Source of the DNA: Pseudoroseomonas cervicalis
GTDB taxonomy: Bacteria > Pseudomonadota > Alphaproteobacteria > Acetobacterales > Acetobacteraceae
Direction of reading: 5' to 3'
NCBI RefSeq assembly: GCF_030818485.1
Contig: NZ_JAUTAJ010000004.1
Coordinates: forward strand, 2,459,001 to 2,523,000
DNA length: 64,000 nt
Shown one piece after another: positions 8,842-17,104 of the stretch; position 1 is the stretch's first letter; each line of letters opens with the position of its first letter. Below the pieces are notes generated by a model, which was given only the letters and a program-made list of their open reading frames with translations, was not told the DNA's origin and made no database searches. A program made the position numbers and the translations under genes.

Positions 8842-9666
8842 GTGACGCTTCTGTGCGTGCGCTCGCGCCCGGCGCTGACCCTGGCCCTGGCCCTGGCCAT
8901 GGCCTTGGCGCTGTCCGGCTGCGGCGGCGCGCCCGGCCTGCTGCCCTCGACCCCGCCTTTGCCCGGCCCGGCGCCGGCCCTGGCCCAGCCGCCGGCGCCG
9001 CTGCCCATCCCGGCCCCGGCCCCGCCCCTGCCCCGCCCCGCCCTGGGCACCGCGCCCGGCGCGCCCTTCCTGGCGCTGCTGCGGGCCGGGGCGCCGGGCT
9101 GCATCGCCACCGGCAGCGCCGTGCATCTGGGGCGCGGCGCCTTCGTCACCGCCGCCCATCTGGTCGATGGCAGCCAGGCGGTTTTGCGCCATTGCGCCGA
9201 GGCCAGCGCCAGCCCGCGGCTGCGGCTGGACGGGCAGGAGCAGCCGGCGCGGCTGCTGCGCCTGGGCCAGGCGGATTGGGGCGGCAGCCTGCCCGGCACC
9301 TTCTATCGCGGCGGGCAGGATGCGGCGCTGCTGCAGGCCCCGGCGCTCGCCGGCGCGCCTTCCCTGCCGCTCTGCGCCGCGGGGCCGGTGCCGGGGCAGC
9401 CCGTGCGGCTGGTCACCGCGCTGCGCGACATGCCGGCCGAGATCGCCGGGCTGATGCGCGAGGCCGATCCGCGCCATGGCGGCTATGCCGAGCTGGCGCT
9501 GCGCATGGAGCCGGGCGAATCCGGCGGCGCCGTGCTGGCCTCGGGCCCGGCGGGCGAATGCCTGCTGGGCCTGGTCAGCCACCGGGAGGATGCGGCCTCC
9601 GGCCTGTCGCGCACCCGCATCGTGCCGGCCGACACGCTGCGCGGCTTCGTCGGCCGGCTGCCCTGA
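8842..9666 (+). CDS. Lipoprotein trypsin-like serine protease
   Basis: A 274-residue secreted protein. The GTG start at 8842 gives a signal sequence rich in Leu-Ala ending in the lipobox LSGC, so it is probably lipid-anchored. A Pro/Ala-rich linker (residues 30-65) follows. The chymotrypsin-fold core has all three catalytic positions: His in FVTAAHLVDG, Asp in GGQDAALLQAP and Ser in EPGESGGAVLA. The family is recognisable by this pattern, but no specific name can be given. It may act in periplasmic proteolysis. The gap to the preceding gene is 14 bp, suggesting cotranscription with cysQ-tsaC. Confidence 0.75.
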   Translation: MTLLCVRSRPALTLALALAMALALSGCGGAPGLLPSTPPLPGPAPALAQPPAPLPIPAPAPPLPRPALGTAPGAPFLALLRAGAPGCIATGSAVHLGRGAFVTAAHLVDGSQAVLRHCAEASASPRLRLDGQEQPARLLRLGQADWGGSLPGTFYRGGQDAALLQAPALAGAPSLPLCAAGPVPGQPVRLVTALRDMPAEIAGLMREADPRHGGYAELALRMEPGESGGAVLASGPAGECLLGLVSHREDAASGLSRTRIVPADTLRGFVGRLP

Positions 9667-9807
9667 GGCGGCGGGGCGGGCCGCCCCGAGCCGAAAGAAT
9701 CTTGGCGGGGGGGCGGGGGCGGCCTACATGCAGCGCGGCCTGCCCCGCCGCCCGGCGCCTCCAAGCGGAGCCGCCCCCGCGGCCTGCCAGAGGTGACCCC
9801 TGACCGC

Positions 9808-10953
9808 ATGACCCGTCTCGATCGCTACCTGTTCCGCCAGCTCGGCATCGGGCTGCTGGCCGTGACCATCGGCCTCGCCGCCCTGGTCTGGCTGACGCAG
9901 AGCCTGCGCTTCATCGAGCTGGTGCTGGACCGGGGCCTTTCGCTCGCCGTCTTCGTCGAGCTGACCGGGCTGCTGCTGCCGAGCTTCTTCGCCGTGATCC
10001 TGCCGATCACCACCTTCGTGGTGACGCTGTTCAGCTATGTGCGGCTGAATGGCGACCGCGAGCTGGTGGTGATGCGCGCCGCCGGCCTGTCGGACTGGCA
10101 GCTGGCCCGCCCGGCGCTGATGATCGCGACGCTGGCCACCGGCCTCTGCCTGTTCCTGCAGCTCTGGCTGGTGCCGGTCAGCCACGCCGCCTTCCGCAGC
10201 TGGCAGTTCGAGATCCGCAACGAGATGGCGGCGATCCTGCTGCAGGAGGGGGTGTTCTCCTCGCTCGGCGACGACCTGACCGTCTATGCCCGCCGGCGCG
10301 AGGCGGATGGCACGCTGCGCGGCATCCTGGTGCACGACATGCGCGAGCCGGGCACGCCGGTGACCATCATGGCGCAGGAGGGGCGGCTGGTCTCCACCCC
10401 GGCCGGCCCGCGCGTCATCCTGCTGAACGGCCAGCGCGAGCAGCTGGAGCCGGCGACGGCGACCCATCCGGCGCGGCTCTCCGTGCTGTCCTTCGCCGAG
10501 AACAGCGTCGACCTCGCCTCCTCCTCGCGCAGCCCGGTCGAGATGTCGCGCAACCGCGATTCGCGGGAGCGCTTCGTGCCCGAGCTGCTGCACCCCGACC
10601 CGGCGGAGAACCTGCCGGAGCGCGACATCCGCAAATTCCGCGCCGAGGGGCATCAGCGCCTCTCATCCCCCTTCACCGCGCTGTCCATGGCGATGGTCGG
10701 GCTGGCGGTGGCGCTGGCCAGCGGCTTCCGCCGGCATGGCGACTGGCGGCCGGCGGCGCTCGGCGTCGCGCTGGTGGTGGCGCTGCTGGCCCTCGGCCTG
10801 GCCGTCGGCAATCTGGCGGCGCGCGACAATCGCTATGTGCCGCTGATCTGGCTGCACGCGCTGGGCCCGGCGCTGGGCGCCGCCTGGGTGCTGTCCGGCA
10901 TGCCCGGCTGGCCCAAGGGAAGGCCGCAGCCCCCGGCGGCGGAGGCGGGCTGA
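9808..10953 (+). CDS. lptF: LPS export ABC transporter permease LptF
   Basis: A 381-residue YjgP/YjgQ-family inner-membrane permease. Together with LptG and the LptB ATPase it extracts lipopolysaccharide and passes it to LptC/A/D. The N-terminus LDRYLFRQLGIG with three transmembrane helices, the conserved RELVVMRAAGLS coupling motif near residue 85, a long periplasmic beta-jellyroll part (about 115-285) and three C-terminal helices fit the family. GTG at 9793 is an alternative start. lptG begins 3 bp after its stop. Confidence 0.93.
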   Translation: MTRLDRYLFRQLGIGLLAVTIGLAALVWLTQSLRFIELVLDRGLSLAVFVELTGLLLPSFFAVILPITTFVVTLFSYVRLNGDRELVVMRAAGLSDWQLARPALMIATLATGLCLFLQLWLVPVSHAAFRSWQFEIRNEMAAILLQEGVFSSLGDDLTVYARRREADGTLRGILVHDMREPGTPVTIMAQEGRLVSTPAGPRVILLNGQREQLEPATATHPARLSVLSFAENSVDLASSSRSPVEMSRNRDSRERFVPELLHPDPAENLPERDIRKFRAEGHQRLSSPFTALSMAMVGLAVALASGFRRHGDWRPAALGVALVVALLALGLAVGNLAARDNRYVPLIWLHALGPALGAAWVLSGMPGWPKGRPQPPAAEAG

Positions 10954-10956
10954 GCC

Positions 10957-12066
10957 ATGGCCTTCTCCTACACCCTCTCCGCCTATATCGCGCGGCGCTT
11001 CGCCTTCATGGCGCTGGCCATGGTGGCGGCGCTGGCCTGCCTGGTGGCGCTGTTCGACTTCATCGAGCTGCTGCGCCGCGCCGCCACCCGCGCCGATGCC
11101 GGCTTCGCCCTGGTGGCCAGCATCGCGGCGCTGCGGCTGCCCTATGTGGTGCTGCAGATCCTGCCGTTTGCCGTGCTGCTGGGCGGCATCGTCGCCTTCT
11201 GGCGGCTGTCGCGCTCCTCCGAGCTGGTGGTGGCGCGCGCCGCCGGCATCTCGGCCTGGAGCTTCCTGATGGGCCCGGTGCTGGTGGCGCTGGCCATGGG
11301 CACGCTGGCCATCACCGTGGTCTCGCCGCTCTCGGCGGCGATGATGGCGCGGGCCGAGCGGCTGGACGCCACCTATCTGCGCAACGCCACCGGCCTGTCC
11401 TCGCTGGCCGGCGGCAAGCTCTGGCTGCGCCAGGCGGATGACGCGGTGGAGCCGGATGGCGTCGCCATCCTGGCCGGGGTGCCCGAGGTCAGCCGGGAGG
11501 GTTTCCTGCTGCGCAACGCCTCGCTCTGGCGGCTCTCGGCCACCGACCGGCCGATCGGCCGGGCCGAGGCGCCGGTGGCGCGGCTGGAACAGGGCGCCTG
11601 GGTGCTGCAGGACGCGGTGAGCTTCGGCCGCGACCGCCAGCCCATGCCCGCCGCCACGCTGCGCCTGCCCACCAGCCTGACGCCGGACCGCATCGAGGAG
11701 ACCTTCGCCAGCCCCGACACCCTGTCCTTCTGGGCGCTGCCGGGCTTCATCGCGGTGCTGGAAAGCGCCGGCTTCTCCGCCGTGCGGCACCGGCTGACCT
11801 TCCACTCCCTGCTCTCCCTGCCGCTGCTGGCCGCCGCCATGGCGCTGCTGGCCGCCGGCTTCTCGATGCGGCAGTCGCGCCGCGGCGGGGTGGGGCGCAT
11901 GCTCGGCCTCGGCATCGCCGCCGGCTTCGCGCTGTTCCTGCTCGACAAGGTGGCCGAGGAATTCGGCCAGGCCGGCACCCTGCCGGTGGCGCTGGCGGCC
12001 TGGGCGCCCTCGGTCGCCGGGCTGCTGCTGGCGCTCACCCTGCTGCTCTACACCGAGGATGGCTGA
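10957..12066 (+). CDS. lptG: LPS export ABC transporter permease LptG
   Basis: A 369-residue partner of LptF with the same layout: N-terminal helices, SELVVARAAGISAWSFL near residue 88, a periplasmic jellyroll region and three C-terminal helices. It completes the membrane part of the LPS bridge. Transcription of lptFG probably ends at the strong hairpin 43 bp downstream. Confidence 0.93.
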   Translation: MAFSYTLSAYIARRFAFMALAMVAALACLVALFDFIELLRRAATRADAGFALVASIAALRLPYVVLQILPFAVLLGGIVAFWRLSRSSELVVARAAGISAWSFLMGPVLVALAMGTLAITVVSPLSAAMMARAERLDATYLRNATGLSSLAGGKLWLRQADDAVEPDGVAILAGVPEVSREGFLLRNASLWRLSATDRPIGRAEAPVARLEQGAWVLQDAVSFGRDRQPMPAATLRLPTSLTPDRIEETFASPDTLSFWALPGFIAVLESAGFSAVRHRLTFHSLLSLPLLAAAMALLAAGFSMRQSRRGGVGRMLGLGIAAGFALFLLDKVAEEFGQAGTLPVALAAWAPSVAGLLLALTLLLYTEDG

Positions 12067-12108
12067 GCCCGGGCGGGGGCCCGGACCGGCTTTCAGACGG
12101 CATCTGCA

Positions 12109-12144
12109 GACGCCCGGGGATCCCCTTCCCCGGGCGTCTTTTTT
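12109..12144 (+). terminator. Rho-independent terminator after lptG
   Basis: A perfect 12-bp stem, GACGCCCGGGGA paired with TCCCCGGGCGTC at 12127-12138, a 6-base loop, and six T directly after. This is the strongest canonical terminator in the window. Confidence 0.93.
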
Positions 12145-12190
12145 CGGACTGGAGCACGGGTGATCGCGCCGCCGCGCCAAGCCTCTCGCC

Positions 12191-14668
12191 GTGCCGCTGG
12201 GAAGCCGCTATGGAAGCGGCATGGATCGAGCCATGCGCGAAGCCGGGAAGCGCCCGGCGCGGCAGCGCCGGGGCAGCGCCCCGGGTCAGACTCCGGGCCA
12301 GCCTGTGACCGCGCGGGACACCGCGCTGCGCTTCCTGCGCGACGCCGCGCCGGGGCTGCCGCCGGATTCGCGGCCCCGACGCCCGCTCGGCTGGCGCGCC
12401 CTGCTGCTGGGCAGCGCCACCCTGCTCGGCGCCACGCTGCCGCTGCAGCAGGCGCCGGCGCAGAGCCCGGCGCACCGCCCGGCGGCCTCGGCGCCGACCC
12501 GCACCGCGCCGCCGCCACGGCCCGACGCCCCGGCCCCGGCCCCGGCCCCGGGCGCCAACCCGGCCGCGGCGACGCCGCAGAGCGGCAACAACGCGCCCGT
12601 CACCTTCACCGCCGAGCAGGTGGAATACGACCAGGAGCGCAACCTGGTCACCGCCAGCGGCGCGGTGGAGGCCTGGCAGAATGAGCGCATCCTGCGCGCC
12701 GACCGCTTCACCTTCGACCGCAACACCGGCATCGCGACCGCCGAGGGCAATGTCCAGCTGCTGGAGGCCGACGGCCAGGTGCTGTTCGCCGACCGCGCCG
12801 AGCTGTCGGGCAATATGCGCGACGGCGTGGTGGAGGGGCTGAAGGCGCGGCTGGCGCAGAATGGCCGGCTGGTGGCCAATGGCGCGCGCCGCACCAATGG
12901 CACCATCCTCGACATGTCGCGGGTGCTCTACTCCTCCTGCGATCTCTGCGCCGAGGATCCGGAGGCGCCGCCGCTGTGGCAGCTGCGCGCCCGGCTGGCG
13001 ACCCAGGACCAGGAGGAGAAGCGGCTGCGCTACCGCGACGCCTCGCTGATGCTGGGCGGCGTGCCGGTGCTCTACACGCCCTACCTGTCGCACCCGGATC
13101 CCTCGGTGCCGCGGCAATCGGGCTTCCTGACGCCGAGCTTCGGCACATCGAGCTTCCTCGGCGGCTTCGTCGAGCTGCCCTATTACTGGGCGATCGACGG
13201 GACCCAGGACCTGACGCTGACGCCGACGCTGTCGACCAAGCAGGACCCGGCGCTCGGCCTCGCCTATCGCCGCCGCTTCAATGCCGGCGAGATCGAGGCC
13301 AGCGGCTCGGTCGGCCAGCGCGGCGGCTCGCGCGGCGAGGACGGGCTCGGCGCCCATATCTTCAGCCGCGGCCAGTTCGCGCTGGATGAGAACTGGCGCA
13401 CCGGCTTCAACCTGAACCGCGCCAGCAGCGAGACCTATCTGCGCGCCTGGCGCTATCCGGCGCCGCGCCAGCTGCCCTCCGACGCCTATCTCGAGGGGTT
13501 CTGGGGCAGCGACACCTATGCCCGCATCGATGGCCGCGCCTATCAGGGCCTGTCGGAGGTGGACGATACCGGGCAGATCCCGGTGGTGCTGCCCAACCTC
13601 TATGCCGACCACGCCTTCCGGCGCGACCGGCTGGGCGGCTACATGACGGCCGATGTCTCCGCCTTCTCGCTGTATCGCGACCAGGGCACCGACACCCGCC
13701 GCATCGCCAGCCGCTTCACCTATGAGCTGCCGCGCATCGACGCCTATGGCCAGGTCTGGACCTTCCGCGCCCAGGGCGACGTGATCAGCCGCTGGGTCGA
13801 CGATCTCGACCGCGCGCCGAACTTCGCCAATCGCGGCACCGCCACCGACGCCAATGGCAATGTCCGGGTGGCGCTGGACTGGCGCCTGCCGATGACGCGC
13901 AGCGCCGGCGCCTATGGCACCCAGCTGATCGAGCCGCGGGTGCAGCTGGTCACCGGCCCCTCCACCGGCCGGCAGACCCTGGTCGCCAATGAGGACAGCC
14001 TGGATTTCGAGTTCACCGACGCCAACCTGTTCGCGCTGAACCGCTTCCCCGGCCGCGACCGGCAGGAGGGCGGCACCCGCATGGACACCGCCTTCCGCGG
14101 CGCCTGGATGTTCCCCAATGGCGGGCGGGTCGAGGGGCTGGTCGGCCGCTCCTTCCGCGCCAGCGACGAGAGCGTGTTCGAGGAGGGCTCGGGCCTCGAG
14201 GACCGCTCCTCCGACTGGGTGGCGCGCACCAGCTTCTCGCCGGTGCCCTGGCTGGACCTGACCGCCCGCGCCCGGCTGGACAAGGAGGACTTCTCCGCCC
14301 GGCTGGTCGAGACCCGGGCGCAGGTCGGGCTCGGCCCGGTCAGCGTCGGCGCCGGCTATCTCTACACCCTGCCCTCCTCGGCGCTGATCTCGCCGCGCGA
14401 GCGGCGCGAGGTGTCGGGCAATGTCCAGGCGCAGATCGGCCGCTACTGGCGCACCGGCGCCTATGGCCGCTACGACCTCGAGCTGGAGCGCGGCGTGGCC
14501 GCCGGCGTCAACCTCACCTATGAGGATGAGTGCCTGATCTTCGACACCCGCTTCGCCCGCACCTATGCGGAGCCGAGCGACCGCGCGAACTACTACCCCT
14601 CCTCCACCGTCCTGCTGTTCCGCGTCTCCTTCAAGACGGTGGGCGATTTCGGCTTCCGCGCGATCTGA
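12191..14668 (+). CDS. lptD: LPS assembly outer-membrane protein LptD
   Basis: An outer-membrane beta-barrel of up to 825 residues that inserts LPS into the outer leaflet. A basic, Ala/Pro-rich lead and hydrophobic signal (LLLGSATLLGATLPL) come first. An OstA/LptA-like jellyroll follows from about residue 135 (VTFTAEQVEYDQERNLVTASG), with SSCDLCAEDP carrying cysteines, then a long barrel. The C-terminal string GVNLTYEDECLIFDTRF holds another cysteine. Length fits alphaproteobacterial LptD. The start is uncertain: GTG 12191, ATG 12221, ATG 12233 or GTG 12305 are all in frame, and the last leaves a shorter lead before the signal sequence. It heads a probable lptD-surA-rsmA operon. Confidence 0.92.
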   Translation: MPLGSRYGSGMDRAMREAGKRPARQRRGSAPGQTPGQPVTARDTALRFLRDAAPGLPPDSRPRRPLGWRALLLGSATLLGATLPLQQAPAQSPAHRPAASAPTRTAPPPRPDAPAPAPAPGANPAAATPQSGNNAPVTFTAEQVEYDQERNLVTASGAVEAWQNERILRADRFTFDRNTGIATAEGNVQLLEADGQVLFADRAELSGNMRDGVVEGLKARLAQNGRLVANGARRTNGTILDMSRVLYSSCDLCAEDPEAPPLWQLRARLATQDQEEKRLRYRDASLMLGGVPVLYTPYLSHPDPSVPRQSGFLTPSFGTSSFLGGFVELPYYWAIDGTQDLTLTPTLSTKQDPALGLAYRRRFNAGEIEASGSVGQRGGSRGEDGLGAHIFSRGQFALDENWRTGFNLNRASSETYLRAWRYPAPRQLPSDAYLEGFWGSDTYARIDGRAYQGLSEVDDTGQIPVVLPNLYADHAFRRDRLGGYMTADVSAFSLYRDQGTDTRRIASRFTYELPRIDAYGQVWTFRAQGDVISRWVDDLDRAPNFANRGTATDANGNVRVALDWRLPMTRSAGAYGTQLIEPRVQLVTGPSTGRQTLVANEDSLDFEFTDANLFALNRFPGRDRQEGGTRMDTAFRGAWMFPNGGRVEGLVGRSFRASDESVFEEGSGLEDRSSDWVARTSFSPVPWLDLTARARLDKEDFSARLVETRAQVGLGPVSVGAGYLYTLPSSALISPRERREVSGNVQAQIGRYWRTGAYGRYDLELERGVAAGVNLTYEDECLIFDTRFARTYAEPSDRANYYPSSTVLLFRVSFKTVGDFGFRAI

Positions 14669-14742
14669 CCCGGCGCCGCCCCGCCGCCTCCCCTGGTTTT
14701 GGGGGCTGGCGGAGGCGGCCCGCACGGCCTAGGAAAACCGCC

Positions 14743-16110
14743 ATGCGACGTGCCACCGCCCCCGACCGAGCCCGAACCCGCCTGACCAGCCCCGGCCCGC
14801 GCCTTGGCTGCGTGCTGGCGCTGCCCCTGGCTCTGGCGATGGCGCCGCTGGCCCTGCCGGGCACGGCGCTGGCCCAGGCGCCGCGCGGCGGCGCGCCGGC
14901 CGCCGGCGCCGCCCCCTCCCAGGTCAACAGCATCGTCGCCGTGGTCAATGGCGACGTGGTCACCGCCGGCGAGGTCGCCGGCCGCGCCCGGCTCTTCGCG
15001 CTGAATGCCGGCATGGGCCCGGCCCCCGATGTGGTGCAGCGGCTGCGCCCGCAGGTCACCCGCCTGCTGGTCGATGAGCGGCTGCGCATGCAGGAGGTGC
15101 AGCGCCGCGGCATCCCCGTCCCCGATGAGGACGTGGCCGAGGCGGTGAAGGAGATCGAGTCGCGCAACGGCCTGCCGCCCGGCGGACTGGTGGGGCAGCT
15201 GCGCGCCTCGGGCATCCCGCCGCGCGCCCTGTTCGACCAGATCCGCAACCAGATCGGCTGGTCCCGCCTGGTGCGCGCCCAGCTCGGCCAGCAGGCGCAG
15301 ATCTCGCCCGCCGAGGTCGCCGAATTCGTCGCCGCCCACAAGGCGCGCACCGGCCAGCCGGAATACCTGGTCTCGGAGATCTTCATCCCGGTCGACGATC
15401 CGGGCGCCGAGCCCGAGGTGCGCCGCTTCGTCGAGGATGTGGTCAGCCAGCTGCGCCGCGGCGTGCCCTTCCCCGCCGCCGCCACCCAGTTCAGCCAGAG
15501 CCAGACGGCGCTGCAGGGCGGCGATATGGGCTGGGTGCGGGGCGAGGAATTCGACCCCGCCGTGGCCGGCATCCTGGAGCGCATGCCGCCGGGCGCCATC
15601 GCCAACCCGCAGCGCGTGCCGGGCGGCTTCCAGATCATCGCGCTGCGCCAGAAGCGCGAGACGGGGCGCGAGCTCGCCACCATGGTGACGCTGCGCCAGG
15701 CCTTCCTGGGCTTCACCAGCGCGCTCGACCCGCAGAACCCGACGCAGCAGCAGATCCAGGTGCTGGAGCGCGCGCGCGGCCTGCAGGGGCAGAGCTGCCA
15801 GGCGGTGGAGGCCGCGGCGCGCGGCAGCAGCCGCCCGGCCGATCCGGGCGGGCCGCTGCCGCTCGAGCAGATGCAGCCGCCGCAGCTGCGCAGCATCGTC
15901 GCCAGCCTGCAGGTGAACCGCGCCAGCCAGCCGCTGGTGACGCCGGATGGCATCCTGGTGCTCGCCGTCTGCTCGCGCGAGACCCGCAACCTGGCCGAGC
16001 TGACGCCCGACCAGGCGCGGGTGCAGATCCTGCGCGACCGCATCGAGCTGGCCTCCCGCCAGCTGCAGCGCGATTTGCGCCGCCGCGCGCAGATCGACAT
16101 GCGCAGCTGA
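14743..16110 (+). CDS. surA: Periplasmic chaperone/peptidyl-prolyl isomerase SurA
   Basis: A 455-residue periplasmic chaperone for outer-membrane proteins such as LptD. The start at 14743 follows AGGAAA. A signal peptide ends near ALAQAP. The N-terminal SurA domain (about 60-210) starts NSIVAVVNGDVVTAGEV, and a parvulin-type PPIase domain follows (about 220-320, with EYLVSEIFIPVDD and LQGGDMGWVRGEEF). A C-terminal chaperone segment completes it. Only one clear parvulin domain is seen, common in alphaproteobacteria. Usual operons carry pdxA after surA; here rsmA follows directly. Confidence 0.92.
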   Translation: MRRATAPDRARTRLTSPGPRLGCVLALPLALAMAPLALPGTALAQAPRGGAPAAGAAPSQVNSIVAVVNGDVVTAGEVAGRARLFALNAGMGPAPDVVQRLRPQVTRLLVDERLRMQEVQRRGIPVPDEDVAEAVKEIESRNGLPPGGLVGQLRASGIPPRALFDQIRNQIGWSRLVRAQLGQQAQISPAEVAEFVAAHKARTGQPEYLVSEIFIPVDDPGAEPEVRRFVEDVVSQLRRGVPFPAAATQFSQSQTALQGGDMGWVRGEEFDPAVAGILERMPPGAIANPQRVPGGFQIIALRQKRETGRELATMVTLRQAFLGFTSALDPQNPTQQQIQVLERARGLQGQSCQAVEAAARGSSRPADPGGPLPLEQMQPPQLRSIVASLQVNRASQPLVTPDGILVLAVCSRETRNLAELTPDQARVQILRDRIELASRQLQRDLRRRAQIDMRS

Positions 16111-16117
16111 GGCGGCC

Positions 16118-16963
16118 ATTCCGCCCATCCTTCCCTCGCTGGCCGAGACGGTCGCGAAGCACGGGCTGGCCGCGCGCAAGGCGCTCGGCCAGCACTTCCT
16201 GCTCGATGCCACGCTCTGCGCCCGCATCGCCTCCATCGCCGCCCCGCTGGAGGGCCGCCAGGTGCTGGAGATCGGCCCCGGCCCGGGCGGGCTGACCCGC
16301 GCCCTGCTGGACAGCCCGGCAGCCCATGTGACGGCCGTCGAGCTGGACCGCCGCGCCATCGCCGCGCTGGAGGAACTCTCCGCCGCCTATCCGGGCCGGC
16401 TCTCCATCGTCGAGGGCGATGCGCTGCGCATCGATGCCGCGACGCTGCTGCCGGCGCCGCGCCGCATCGTCGCCAACCTGCCCTACAATGTCGGCACCGC
16501 GCTCCTGATCGGCTGGCTGCACCGCGCCGAGCTGTTCGAGAGCATGACGCTGATGTTCCAGCAGGAGGTGGCGGAGCGCATCACGGCCGCACCCGATACG
16601 GAGCATTACGGCCGCCTGGCGGTGCTGTCGCAATGGCGCTGCCAGTGCCGCATGACGCTGCGCCTGCCGCCCGGCGCCTTCTCGCCGCCGCCCAAGGTGT
16701 GGTCGGCCATCGTGCATCTGGTGCCGCATCCGGAGGTGCCCGACCCGGCGCTGATGGCGGCGCTGGAGCGGGTGACCGCCGCCGCCTTCGGCCAGCGCCG
16801 CAAGATGCTGCGCTCCTCCCTCAAGACGCTGGGCAGGCCCGAGGCGATGCTGGAGGCGGCCGGCATCGAGGCGACGCGCCGGGCCGAGACGCTGAGCGTC
16901 GCCGAGTTCGAGCGCCTCGCCAGCCTGCTGCTGGCGCAGGAGCGCGAGGCCGCCGCCGGCTGA
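16118..16963 (+). CDS. rsmA: 16S rRNA dimethyladenosine transferase RsmA (KsgA), apparent ATT start
   Basis: About 281 residues. It dimethylates A1518 and A1519 of 16S rRNA. The N-terminal KALGQHFLLD, the SAM motif VLEIGPGPGGLT, NLPYNVGTALL (the N-L-P-Y catalytic motif) and QRRKMLRSSLK are all present. The frame has no ATG, GTG or TTG between the surA stop and the essential GQHFL motif; the first GTG (16262) would delete it. An ATT at 16118 is in frame, gives the usual family length, and has GAGG five bases upstream, so I annotate that start. ATC at 16127 or CTG at 16139 are weaker options. Confidence 0.88.
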   Translation: MPPILPSLAETVAKHGLAARKALGQHFLLDATLCARIASIAAPLEGRQVLEIGPGPGGLTRALLDSPAAHVTAVELDRRAIAALEELSAAYPGRLSIVEGDALRIDAATLLPAPRRIVANLPYNVGTALLIGWLHRAELFESMTLMFQQEVAERITAAPDTEHYGRLAVLSQWRCQCRMTLRLPPGAFSPPPKVWSAIVHLVPHPEVPDPALMAALERVTAAAFGQRRKMLRSSLKTLGRPEAMLEAAGIEATRRAETLSVAEFERLASLLLAQEREAAAG

Positions 16964-17035
16964 GGCGGCGCGGAACCGGGGCCGGCCGCGCCGCGCTCGA
17001 TCCGGGCCGGCGGCGCCGGTGCTCCATCAGAACCC

Positions 17036-17097
17036 GCTGCGCCGACACTCACTCAGGGCCGGCTGCGCCGACACTCACTCAGGGCCGGCTGCGCCGG
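17036..17097. repeat. 26-bp tandem repeat, 2.4 copies
   Basis: Two identical units (17036-17061 and 17062-17087) containing CGACACTCACTCAGGGCC, then a partial third. It lies between convergent rsmA and the glycosyltransferase-like gene. Confidence 0.85.
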
Positions 17098-17104
17098 CGG
17101 GGCC

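Noticed and set aside
12035..14725. About 900-codon minus-strand frame opposite lptD
   Set aside because: Shadow of lptD: composition is Gly/Ala/Arg-rich with no domain, signal or ribosome-binding site.
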